64,000 nucleotides of DNA, from contig OZ023267.1 in NCBI GenBank assembly GCA_964006375.1, forward strand, positions 28,332,739 to 28,396,738, in the 5' to 3' direction. The notes below the pieces were generated by a model, which was given only the letters and a program-made list of their open reading frames with translations, was not told the DNA's origin and did no database searches. Positions 34,507 to 48,199 of this stretch are shown here, piece by piece. The position numbers and the translations under genes were made by a program. The stretch comes from Tillus elongatus (lineage: Eukaryota > Arthropoda > Insecta > Coleoptera > Cleridae). How positions within the stretch are numbered: the first letter of the stretch is position 1; the number at the start of each line of letters is the position of its first letter.

Positions 34507-34857
34507 GTTTGACTCTAGTAGTAACATATTTTCTTAAATTATGATGTCAAGACAAGTACCAGACAGGAAAAACAGTCCAATTTTATATCTTGAAAATACC
34601 GACGAATAAAATTTTACAATATTTTGACTTAAAGTCTGTCGCTAAAACAATAAATTGTTAGAAGAAAGGTAGGTAACCGAAAGAAGTATATGGATGCAAA
34701 GAAATAGTGAAGAAATCGAAAATTGCTTCTAGTAAGAACGGTAGGATCAACCTTACGAACAGCTTAGAAGAGGACAAGGTAGAGGATAAGTACACTTGAG
34801 GAACCCAATTCATTACAGCACTTCTTTCACACCTAACGATTCTTTCGCTAACAAATA
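34507..34857 (+). repeat. 345-bp direct repeat, copy 2
   Basis: Second copy of 33508-33852. Downstream sequence continues uniquely with TATAATGTCATTAGAG. Confidence 0.92.
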
Positions 34858-35320
34858 TAATGTCATTAGAGTGGTGAATGAAGTAATCGAATAAAAACCA
34901 GAACTAATATTAATACATTAGTTGACAAGCGATTGCGAACAGCGCTCACTTCGAAGATATTCCTGCAGACAAACCCCCACTGTTTAGTCGAAAACGCCTG
35001 TAATTAAAATTCGATTACCTGATATTGACAAGACCGCGTGTCGTTATTAAGTAGTCTTTCTAAGAAGGAGACATTGATTATGAACATAGCAAACCCAACA
35101 ACGAACTATGCAGAATATTTAAAAAAAAACTGTTTCTGGTTTTTATTCTCTTAGTTTATTTATCCCTCTGATGACGATAACTTCGTTAGCAAAACGATCG
35201 TCAGGTCTGAAAATGTGTTGTGGTAAATGTGGTTCTCCAAAGTGTACTCATAGGTAATCATCATAGGTTCCAATCCTGACTCAACGACAATGTAGAAAAA
35301 ATAGGATAGATAAACCCAGC
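34858..35320. repeat. Non-coding, with MITE right arm at 35160-35258
   Basis: The arm GATGACGATAACTTCGTTAG, then AACGATCGTCAGGTCT and CAAAGTGTACT, is the inverted partner of the arm at 34791-34857, so the two bound a MITE of about 470 bp. No gene is seen. Confidence 0.55.
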
Positions 35321-38300
35321 CCTAACAGCACACAGAAGCGCATCCAGGGATGTCCGACGAATGTCCACCGAACATCCTAATGTCACAAATTTGGATGTCC
35401 ACAGGACGTCTGCCTGGGATGTCTGTGGAACATCCTTCTAGGACCTTTCTCTAGGGTGTCTATGCCATGGCTATCAGTAGTAGGTACCTAGTAAGGTACT
35501 TGTTACCATAGGTTAGGTTACTATAGTTGCCATAGGTACCATTAACTAGTCATTACTTCAGATTGCAAGCTGTAGATATAAATTAGTGCCAAATCATAGC
35601 ATTATAAACTTATATGTTGTAACCAAACTTCCGACACAAGACTCACAAGATCATAAACATATAGTCAGGAGGCTAATGTTAAAAACGTGCATTTTATAGG
35701 TAAAAGCATGAAACTTCTTAGTCTTGTAATATAGACGACAAGAGTCCTTTTGAGCGTTGTAGGCATCGCCGGAAGTTTCTAGGAGCCGCCATATTGGATT
35801 TCGACAGGAATAACTTCCGGGTACATTTTGACCGCATGTAACTTTTGAAGCAACAGTCCGATTTCAGTTTTCTTTAAAATAAAAAAAAACTATTCTAAAC
35901 ATGTTACTCGTAAGTCTTACGGTTTTCGCAAAATTTACAAAAGACGTAAATTGTAATTGTTTATTTTTACTTTTACGCAATTACGACAAACAATCTGAAT
36001 AAAAATAAAAAGAGGTTTTATTAGCATTCGGTACAACGTAATTAATTTATTTCATGATACCATTACAACAAATGCATATTTTGTGGTGAACAAAGGGCAA
36101 AAAGCACGGATTCAGCGTATGTTTCCATTCCACGGTTACATTTTCAATGTTTTAAAACGAGTCCTGATCACAGCCATCACACGACAAAGATGAGTACATG
36201 GTAAATCAGCTTTTACGCATTATCAACTCCGCGAACAAGAAACTTTGCACTTGCACCTGATAAGTTCCCGCGATTCTTCACCAGCTGGAGGTTGTGTGAT
36301 CCATAGTGGTCCCCATGAATTGGAATCCGAACGCCGCGTCCATCCAAACATTCGCAAATCAGGAAGTTAAGATGATGCTTCAAGAGCTCGACCCCAAACG
36401 TGGACGGCTTGGTATGTGGCTCTAAGGACATGCTGTTTTAAGGCACCTTGAGTAGGTGGAATGTTGTCCTAGTCATGGTTCTTTTGCGCAAACAACGCAA
36501 GCCTCGACTTATTTACCTCAGTTTCATCACTGCATCTGTCATACAAAAGTACAACAAATCTTTCGATCAGAGGCATCACAGAGTCGACATCTTCGGGCGT
36601 TGGGGAACGGGAAAGAACACACAGAGCTGCAGTTACTTCCGGATAGCTGGTCCATGTTGCCCAGCAGGTGACGTTGCTTCTTCCGGCGAATTTCGACGTC
36701 GTGTCGCAACCGGTTAGTGCGTGGAACGATAGGATAGCTTTACACTTTTCTTCGCCTAGTTCGTTTGCAATTTTGGCGATGTTGATTGTTCAAAACTTTA
36801 CCCCCCTACCTAAAGCGACCCAAAAATTGCAGTCCAGGATAGCGGAGTAGTAAACGGCTAGTGCTACAACATCCGTATCCACACTTCTAATGAGAATCTT
36901 CCTGTAGCCTTGACTGACTCCATGAGATGCATGCCGGAAAATTCGAGAGTCAGCCTCCTCTTGCATGCAGGGCGCTAGTCCATCCAAACTGGAAGATGGT
37001 AAAGAGGTTGATGAAGAACGCAGAACTTTTTCACCGGATGTTACTACGACGTATCCCTTGTAAAATACTGATACAATTTGCATGGCCAATATAAGGAAAA
37101 GTTCTTCTTTATTTCGTCTCTCCTTTAAAATGTCTGTCCAGTTTTTTTGGCACTTTCTTGGTATGTTCAACCCGACGACGTGTCCCTTTTCCTCTTTTTG
37201 CACAAGTGCCCGATTTAAGACTATCCTCCTTCAATTAGGTTTTTGAAACTAAGCTTCAATGTAATTAATAACTTGTTGACAGTATCCCAAGAAAGTGTCG
37301 TTTTCAGGCAAAAGCATATGTACTAAAGTCGGACCATCGACGAACAGCATGTCAATGTCAGGGTCGTCTTCCTGTGCTTCTGTTGAGTCCAAAGCCTCCA
37401 GGCATTTCATGAGATCAGCATTTCCTTTACATGTTAAATATCCATTCTCCGATAAGGAAGGGGGATAAATATCGTTTTCGTGCTGGAAAAATTCTTCTAT
37501 GTTCCCATCTCGAATCTATATAGAGTTTCAAAAACAAACTCCGGTCTTTCTTTAGACTCTTCACTTTTGTCTTAGTATCACTGCTTTGTGTCTTTTTCAA
37601 AGCAAAAATGTCGAGTTCAGTTTGGAGGATGAGGTTCCAGAAACGAAATTGAGGATGGTGTTCCACCTGTGATGAGCACCAATCCTCCATTGATTTACAT
37701 TCAACTCCTAATTCGAAAAACTCGTTGTAAGCTTCATCTCGAAGGGCGTACAGCGCACACGCTGTTACATGATGGGCGTGAAGAGTCTTCTTCACATAAG
37801 CAACTTTCAAGAAAGAGTCCGCCTTTCCAGGGAATGCGATTTGGCCCTCTTCCAACGCTGCTGTCCACCCGGTATTTTCCAGCAAGTTTCCTAAGCATTT
37901 CAGGAGTGACATTTTGACTTACAACACATGAGCAGTCACTACAGCGCAACATAAAGCAAAAATTCGTTTTCTAACCTTATGTATATAACCGTTTCAATTG
38001 TAGTCTGAGAGTACAGTAACGACGAATCACCTGTTCACTAGCAAAAACTCCTTTTTTATTTCAATAGCCACTACGGCGGAAGATTAAATACCGATATCAG
38101 ATTTACTGCAAAGAGGGTATTTAAATTTACATTCAGACGCCCGTCCGATCTAATTCGTTTCTATTTCTCTTTAGGATTTCTATTCTGTTAAAACCAACGG
38201 TGTTATACATCAATAGAAAGCTCATGCAATTCTGTTTTTAATCTTACTCATATTATTTATCGTTGTAGCTGCGGCAAGAAAGGAAGAAAAACAAATACAA

Positions 38301-38936
38301 CTTTTTTTATCGTTTAGAATTTACGTTTTCTGTAAATTGTGCGAAAACCGTAAGACTTACAAGAAAACGTTTAGAATATTTTTATTAGTTTTGAAAAGAG
38401 CTTTCAAACAAAAACAAAAAACTGAAATTGGACTGTTCGTTCAAGAGTTACATGCAGTTAAAGTGCAACCGGATGTTGTGCCGGTCGAAATCCAATATGG
38501 CGGCTCCTGGTCACTTCCGGCGATGCCTACAACGCTCAAAATGACTCTTGTGGTCTATGTTACAAGTCTGGAAAGTTTCATACTTTTACCTCTAAAATGC
38601 ACAATTATGACCGAAAGTGTACCTTGGCCTCCGGACTAATATACATGGCATATGACAAGACAGCATAATAAACATGCAGTGACAAGTGACAATAGGTGCT
38701 AGTCGAGCAAACGCGAACACACTCGGGGTAATATACTAAACTTGAAAGACGCAGCCGCGTCTTGACCTGAGCTGGCCTAACCATTCAATTACGTTCAAGG
38801 ATATCCTAGATCGGACGTCCTAAATCAGACATCTGCTGGATGTCTTAATTCAGAGATCCTTTGGACGTCTCAATAATGTCCGGGACATTCTGACCAAATT
38901 TGGGCCATAGACGGTCATGCCTCGTGTGCTGTTAGG
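35321..38936 (-). mobile_element. 3.6-kb DNA element with 13-bp TIRs, decayed gene
   Basis: The ends are CCTAACAGCACAC (35321-35333) and GTGTGCTGTTAGG (38924-38936). Longer subterminal inverted repeats are visible: GGTAAAAGCATGAAACTT near 35700 and AGCGTTGTAGGCATCGCCGG near 35755 have inverted matches at 38510-38600. No target-site duplication is evident. It carries the broken gene at 36200-37952. I cannot place it in a transposon superfamily. Confidence 0.65.
36200..37952 (-). pseudogene. Decayed protein with EEADSR / DTDVVALA / ALTGCDTTS blocks
   Basis: Reading on the minus strand through several frames: MLRCSDCSCVVSQNVTPEML at 37952; a long helical region (37912-37427); QEEADSRIFRHASHG and IRSVDTDVVALAV near 36960-36870; FHALTGCDTTSKFAG near 36740-36700; and a C-terminal segment with ALFAQKNHDWDNIPPT near 36480. 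Proteins with this EEADTR...DTDV...ALTGCDT order are highly repetitive in insects and other invertebrates. The acidic residues suggest a PIN/FEN-like nuclease fold, which is my inference. Stops and shifts make it inactive. Confidence 0.55.
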
Positions 38937-41704
<2,768 letters not shown>

Positions 41705-42819
41705 AAAAAAACTCTGGACGCAGCAAGTGCGTTATGGTAGTGAATTTTCATAAAAATGTTTTTATTGCAAATATGTGTGTTTTCTTTTTAAGAAAGCAGT
41801 CATCAATTTTGGTTACCAGTATAACCTATATAGTAAAAGCAATGTGCCATGTTTCATAAAAATAACTTTATTGTGTGAAAATGTACCAAGATTTCCAAAA
41901 GTAGACTTAAAGTGTTTCCGGAAAAACTCGTTTCTTGGTCAACCTTATAGGTTAATAGCAAATTGGGCTATTCAAATATGAAGCATTTGATCAAAGTTCG
42001 CTACCATAACGCACTTGCTGCATCCAGAATTTCTTTTCTTACAAACATGCATTATATTTCGATGGAAAATGCAATAACATAAGGCGTGTTTGATTAAAAA
42101 AAAAAAGAAAATTTGTATCACCAATGACTTATGGGCCATCCTGTGATTGTAGAAATATTTTTTTAAGATGTAGCTCAAGACACCCTATAATTAATATATA
42201 CAAATTTTTTTCAAATCTTGTATAATAACGGATATATTGAGCTTTATTGATTTTTTACGAAAATTCGACAAAAATTATATACCATTAAACGATAAACTCT
42301 AAAGCTAAGGCTACTGCCAAGCATCAGAGAAAGGGTCTATTTCAAATGAATTTTCTGGAAACATTTTAGTAAAATGAAGGACAATGACGGTTGAAACTAA
42401 GACTTCAGTGTTTGTAAAACATCCTTCTTGAGACATTTGATTTCCATAGCCCGTATTAGTTTCAAGTTATTTGCCAAAATGTTGCCGATTTTGACGTTTT
42501 AAGTCGCAACTTTGACGTTTTGAGGAAAACCCCAATTTATTTTTCTTTAAATGCCTATAACTTTTTTGTCTTTTGACATACAGAGCTAAATTTTGGTAGG
42601 TAACTTACAAATAAGGACATAAACCCGCGTACCAAATTTGGTTGCCCTTACTTTGTTAATTCGGGAGATATAAATTTTTTTCGAAAGAAAACACAAAATT
42701 TTCCGGGAAAACCTGGGCAGATTTTCCTGGCTAACGAACCTATCCAAGCCATTTGCAAAAGGAATTTATTCACCAAATTTAATCAAAATCGGCCCATTAT
42801 TTTTTGAGTTATCGGTGTG

Positions 42820-42931
<112 letters not shown>

Positions 42932-44170
42932 AACATATAAAAATTCAAACTGACCCCGGATATGTGTTCTGGGGGGCCTAATTAGCGCTCATTTGAAGAA
43001 ATTTTTTCAAAATTCAAAAGTCGAGATCTCCTCATTAGTGAATTTTTTTAAGAAAATTCACTAAAAACTCTGGACGCAGCAAGTGCGTTATGGTAGTGAA
43101 TTTTCATAAAAATGTTTTTAATAGCAAATATGTGTTTTTTTTTCAGAAAGCAGACATCAAATTTGGTTACCAGTATAACATATATAGTAAAGACAATGTG
43201 CCATGTTTCATCAAAATAACTTTATTGTTTGAAAACGTACAGAAATTTCCGAAAGTAAACTTAAAATGTAACCGAAAAAATCCGTTTCTTGGTCAACCTT
43301 ATAGGTTAATAGCAAATTGAGCTTTTCAAATATGAAGCATTTAATCAAAATTCGATACTATAACGCACTTGCTGCGTCCAGAATTTCTTAACTTACAAAC
43401 ATGCATTATATTTCGATGGAAAATGCAAAAACATAAGGCGTTTTCCACTAAAAAAAATATTATTTGTATCACCAACGACTTATGGGCCACCCTGTGATGG
43501 TAGCAATAATTTTTTAAGGTGTAGCTCAAGACACCGTATAATTAATGTATACAATATTTTTTCGTATCTTGTATAATAACGGAGATATTGAGCTTTATTG
43601 ATTTTTTACGAAAATTCTACAAAAATTATATACCATTAAACGATAAATTCTATAGCTAAGGCTACTGCCAAGCATCAGAGAAAGGGTCTATTTCAAATGA
43701 ATTTTCTGGAAATATTTTAGTAAAATAAAGGACGATGACGGTTGAAACTAAGACTTCAGGGTTTGTAAAACATTCTTCTTGACACATTTTCTTTCCATAG
43801 CCCGTATTAGATTCAAGTTCTTTGCCTAAATGTTGCGAATTTCGACGTTTTAAATTGTCACTTTGACGTTTTGATGAAACCCCCAATTTATTTTTCTTTA
43901 AATGCCCATAACTTTTTTGTCTTTTGACCTACAGAGCTAAATTTTGGTACGCACCTCACCTATAATGAAATAAACCAGCGTACCAAATTTGGTTGCCCTT
44001 ACTTTGTTAATTCCGGAGATATAATTTTTTTTTGAAGGAAAACCCAAAATTTTCCGGGAAAACCTAGGCCGAGTTTCCTGACTAACGAACTTATCCAAGC
44101 CATTCGCAAAAGGAAGGTATTCACCAAATTTGATCAAAATCGGCCCATTATTTTTTGAGTTATCGGTGTG

Positions 44171-44347
<177 letters not shown>

Positions 44348-44450
44348 AACATATAAAAATTGAAACTGACCCCGGATATGTGTTCTGGGGGGCCTAATTA
44401 GCGCTCACTTGAAGAAATTTTTTCAAAATTCAAAAGTCGGGATCTCCTCA

Positions 44451-44752
44451 TTAGTGAATTTTTTTTAAGAAAATTCACTAATAAATATATCAAATTTGAA
44501 TAGCTCAATTTTCTGTAAACCTAGAAAGCGTAATTTTGGCACATAGTTAGGTCTTTCCCAAAGCAATATGTGCACCAAATTTCATCGAAATATATTTGTA
44601 ATTTTCGGAGAAAAATTTTTTTTTCGAAAGGAAACTCAAAATTTTTCGGAAAACCTTGCCCGATTTTCCTGGCTAACGAACTCATCCAAGCTATTAATAA
44701 AAGAAAGGCGCTTGCCATTAAAATCGGTTAATTATTTTTTGAGTTATCGATT

Positions 44753-44836
<84 letters not shown>

Positions 44837-44900
44837 CGAAACTGACCCCGGATATGGGTTCTAGGGGCCCAAATTCGCGCTCATTTGAAAATTTTTTTGC
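44451..44900. repeat. Further copy of the microsatellite-bearing repeat
   Basis: The left part (44560-44750) is a diverged version of the same flank (CCTGGCTAACGAACTCATCC, GAGTTATCGATTGGATA). A (TA)n tract at 44755-44833 and the right flank AACTGACCCCGGATATGGGT follow. Confidence 0.7.
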
Positions 44901-45349
44901 AAAATGTCACCATCGATACCTATTAGTGATTTTTTTTTAATAAAAATTAACTTAAAACGATTTAGCATTATTTTAAATAAATTACTTTGTACCTGAGATA
45001 ATCAGCAAACGTAAAAACATTGCTTTAATAATTGCCAACTACCTACTAACTTCTGGCGTTTATTTTAACATAAGTATTCTGAAACTAGAACTAGAACGAA
45101 CTACAATAGATTCATCACTTCTATTTAAGAACCTTATATTATTTCTTCAAAATACCTACTTAATGCGGTAAAAAATATTTACGTAGCTCAAGAAAATGGA
45201 TGCAACAATACATTTTACCACGAAACTCAATAACTATTTTACAGTTTCAATAAAACAGCAAAGCCTTTTAGGGAATTGCACGCAAAAATAATTTCCATTT
45301 TACTCAGATCCAATGTTTCTGTAAGCAGTAATTGTTTTTTCCGTTACAG
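44901..45349. other. Intron end before the last arylsulfatase exon
   Basis: No gene or repeat recognised. It finishes with a pyrimidine-rich tract and acceptor TTTTTTCCGTTACAG. Confidence 0.5.
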
Positions 45350-46284
45350 GTCTAAATAAGAGCGAACTACCCTCCCACATGGATGGTCTTGACATGTGGC
45401 AGTCTATTTCTGAGGACACAAAAAGTCCTAGAACCGAAATGATTTACAACATAGATGATATTACAAATTATGGAGCCTTACGCCAGGGAGATTGGAAATA
45501 TGTTTATGGTTCAACCACCAAAGGCGCTTCTGATCTATGGTACGGAACAACTGGCAAAGATCCTGCTTACAGCTACGACATCCAGTCTATCCTAAACTCG
45601 CAGACAGCAACGTCTCTCGCAGGTCTAATAACTTATGAGCAAATCAGACAAAAGAACGACCAATTGGATCAAATAAGTGATAACTTTACAGATTTCTCAC
45701 TCAATCTTCTAAATGAAGAAAAAATAAGGGCTCTTAGGAGCGCTACGGAAATAAAATGCAAGGAATTCAACCCCGATGAACTACACGAAAATATGAGATG
45801 TGACCCCATACAAAGTCCCTGTCTCTTTAATATAAAGGAGGATCCTTGTGAAATGGTAAACCTGGCAAGCCAAAGACCTGTAATTGTAATGAACTTGGAG
45901 CAAGCGCTTACCAGAGCTCGAAAAACGGCTTTGCCTCCAAGAAATATACCTAGAGATCCAAAAGCAGATCCCTCTTTTTATAGCAACATTTGGGTACCAT
46001 GGCAAGACTGTGATATTATCGTGAGACATAACCTCACCTTTAATGCATTGTCCCCATTAACTATAGGGTTGATATCAGCTGCTTCTTTTGCATTTTTCAT
46101 CGTTGTGCTTATTTTAGCTTTAATTTCTTTTAAAAATAAATCCAAAACCAAAGACGCTCGCTTATCTGTAGATGTGGAAACGGTATACGAGAAAGTGGAC
46201 ACCAAACCAAAGACGCAATTCTTCGAAGACAAAGAGTTGCAGCTACATCAGTCGCTTAGAGATGATATTCGCACCTTAGAATAA
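45350..46284 (+). CDS. ARSB: Arylsulfatase B-like, last exon with C-terminal membrane anchor
   Basis: 310 codons and stop TAA. It joins in phase 1 to the exon at 28432. It contains HMDGLDMWQSISEDTKSPRT and MIYNIDD, matching the ARSB C-terminal domain (the GlyPheAspValTrp-like region and HNID), then ALRQGDWKYVYG and the Cys-containing CDPIQSPCLFNIKEDPCEMV, typical of arylsulfatase B-type enzymes. Near residue 235 of the exon a single hydrophobic helix follows (LTIGLISAASFAFFIVVLIL), then a basic, hydrophilic tail of about 50 residues. This makes a type I membrane-anchored enzyme likely, unlike mammalian soluble lysosomal ARSB. A poly(A) signal AATAAA lies at 46482. Confidence 0.92.
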
Positions 46285-47239
46285 TGTCACAATTATTAAT
46301 TGTTGTATTAATGTGATTTTTCTTTGGAAAAGACACATTTAATATTGTATTTTTTGTAAAGTTTAGTAATTTCTTATAGAAATTAACCTTAAACTTCCTA
46401 GTGTTAAGTTATTTATGAACATAAATACCTATCTATGTGTGCATGGCCTTATTTTGTTGTACCTACATTATCTGTAGTCAAAATAAATCGTTATTAAATG
46501 ATTTGTTTATTCTCTACCACATTAACCCTAAAACAATACCTATTTAGAGCAAAAGCAAGAGTGAGCCCGTGAGTTTAAGTGTATCTACGTTCACATCGGG
46601 TGAAACAATTTGTTATAAACTTTCTGACAAATTATCCATGATGATTTTTAATTAATACGTGATTCCTAGATCATCATATTGTCCTCTTATAGAGAAAATA
46701 CTTAATCGATGTGTACACCTGGCGCCATCTCAACCGAACAACTGCTTTTAATAACACTTGTCAAAGTAAATATCTTGGTAGGTCTAATGATCGCAAAATG
46801 ATTGGATAGCCATAATACTCGGTAGAGAAGTAGATCTAATAAACGATTTTAATGACAGTAGGCAGTAGGTAAACTTTGACAAAATTGACAAGATAAGATA
46901 ATAACATTATGATAATAATATTTAATATTATTTCATTCTTAAATTTATCGTTTGGTTTAGTTGGTTGCGAATCCCACACGAATGACAAGTAATGCAAAAT
47001 TTCCAGGAAAAGATAATGATACCGGGCTATTCTTTTATAATGATTAACGAAGTTTTGCATAGATACGAGAGAATCTCGTGAAACTCCTGTTGATAAGGAT
47101 TATCGTCATCAATATGTTAGTGTACCTACATCAGATATATTTAAATGTTATCAATTGCTGATATTTTAAACAGTGTTTGCTTTGTTTACTTAATGTTAAA
47201 TGTTTAGTGTTGAAGTTGAGACCTAACCACTGTTTTAGG
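46285..47239. promoter_or_regulatory. 3' UTR and intergenic region, sorting nexin promoter
   Basis: 46285-46500 is the arylsulfatase 3' UTR with AATAAA at 46482-46487. The rest, up to the sorting nexin ATG at 47240, has no other gene. The two genes are head-to-tail, 955 bp apart. No clear TATA or initiator decides the start. Confidence 0.5.
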
Positions 47240-47473
47240 ATGCATAAACCCATACAGTATTCCGCTGCAGTACTTGTTGCATTTATAAGCATTGCATTTA
47301 TTTATCCTCCTATTTGGTCTTACATATTCTTTTGCCTGGTTATAACAGTTGCAGTTCTTGGAGGTGTTGCTACAGTCTTTTGGATACACATCAGGCTTTC
47401 ACCAAAACACAAACCTTCTGTTGGTGCCCATAATACATTTAAAAAGTTGGAACACTACCGTTTAAAATTAATG
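47240..47473 (+). CDS. SNX25: Sorting nexin 25-like, exon 1
   Basis: First coding exon, 78 codons from ATG 47240, the only in-frame ATG (upstream codons lack one). It encodes two adjacent hydrophobic helices (AAVLVAFISIAFIYPPIW and FFCLVITVAVLGGVATVF), the N-terminal ER-anchoring hairpin of the SNX13/14/19/25 family, then a basic linker. The family (RGS-PX proteins) tethers ER to endosomes or lipid droplets; the Drosophila homologue is snazarus. Donor ATG/GTATGT. Confidence 0.85.
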
Positions 47474-47535
47474 GTATGTATTTAGTCAAAGTTGTATCGT
47501 TTGCTTCAAGTACGCTAAATCATTTGTATTCTTAG

Positions 47536-47711
47536 AGCGAATATGAATCATCGAAAGCCAAAGATAGTGTACAACAACGATATCCGGTTATATTAGGAAG
47601 AACTGTAGATAGTCTATTGCAACAAATTATGGACTTTGTTGTCAGAGATTACGTTGCCTTTTATTTGAAGGATCTGGCATTTGAATCAGATTCACTTTGT
47701 GACAATATCAA
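47536..47711 (+). CDS. SNX25: Sorting nexin 25-like, exon 2 (PXA start)
   Basis: 58 codons in phase. RYPVILGRTVDSLLQQIMDF, then VVRDYVAFYLKDL, is the beginning of the PXA domain (compare the SxxLD...RDYV..WY signature of the family). Acceptor TTCTTAG, donor AA/GTAAGT. Confidence 0.92.
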
Positions 47712-47944
47712 GTAAGTTAGTTTAGATTTTATTCCCTGTTGCTAATAGTTAATTTTGTTGACATTTAAAACCGGTCAACAGTAAAATGTAAATAACCTTT
47801 AAATCATATAATTTATGTTAACTTTAAGTGGGAGAATCTATTGGGCTGGATTAAATCTATTAGAAAACACAATCTTTCAACACATAGTGTATTTACTAAA
47901 GATGTTTTCACTAGCAAAAGGTGTTGACTGTAGCATATAGGGTA
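47712..47944. other. Intron start, nothing recognised
   Basis: AT-rich. Part of the 4.5-kb intron to 52193. Confidence 0.4.
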
Positions 47945-48125
47945 CAGAGACAGACAGATGTTTTTTTTTTGTTCCCTCAGGGCTCGTCCACGGCCTTGCC
48001 GCCCCGATAGCACCGCAACCCTTGGTTGATTGTGCATACCCTTAGTCTTACTCCACCCATTCCAAAATCACTGTGCCTTGAACTAGTCTGCACAGCGATT
48101 GATAGAGTGGTCTGACAAAATTCTC
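47945..48125 (-). mobile_element. LINE-D 3' end fragment
   Basis: Reverse complement of the 3' end of the RNase H-bearing LINE at 61030-61150: CCGCCCCGATAGCAC, CTCCACCCATTCCAAAATCA and TTCCCTCAGGGCTCGTCC. 5'-truncated, minus strand. Confidence 0.75.
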
Positions 48126-48199
48126 TTACAAACTGAATATTCCTTGCAGGATTGCCACTTTATTAAGTTTTGACATATTTCTATGCTATTTCCTACCAA

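Noticed and set aside
33508..34857. LTR retrotransposon (direct repeats around an RT)
   Set aside because: The repeats contain part of a MITE and no LTR-like TG...CA ends, and the RT piece belongs to LINE-A without gag, protease or integrase.
38337..38639. 100-codon ORF on the plus strand
   Set aside because: It lies in the subterminal inverted repeat of the 35321-38936 element and has no domain or codon signature.
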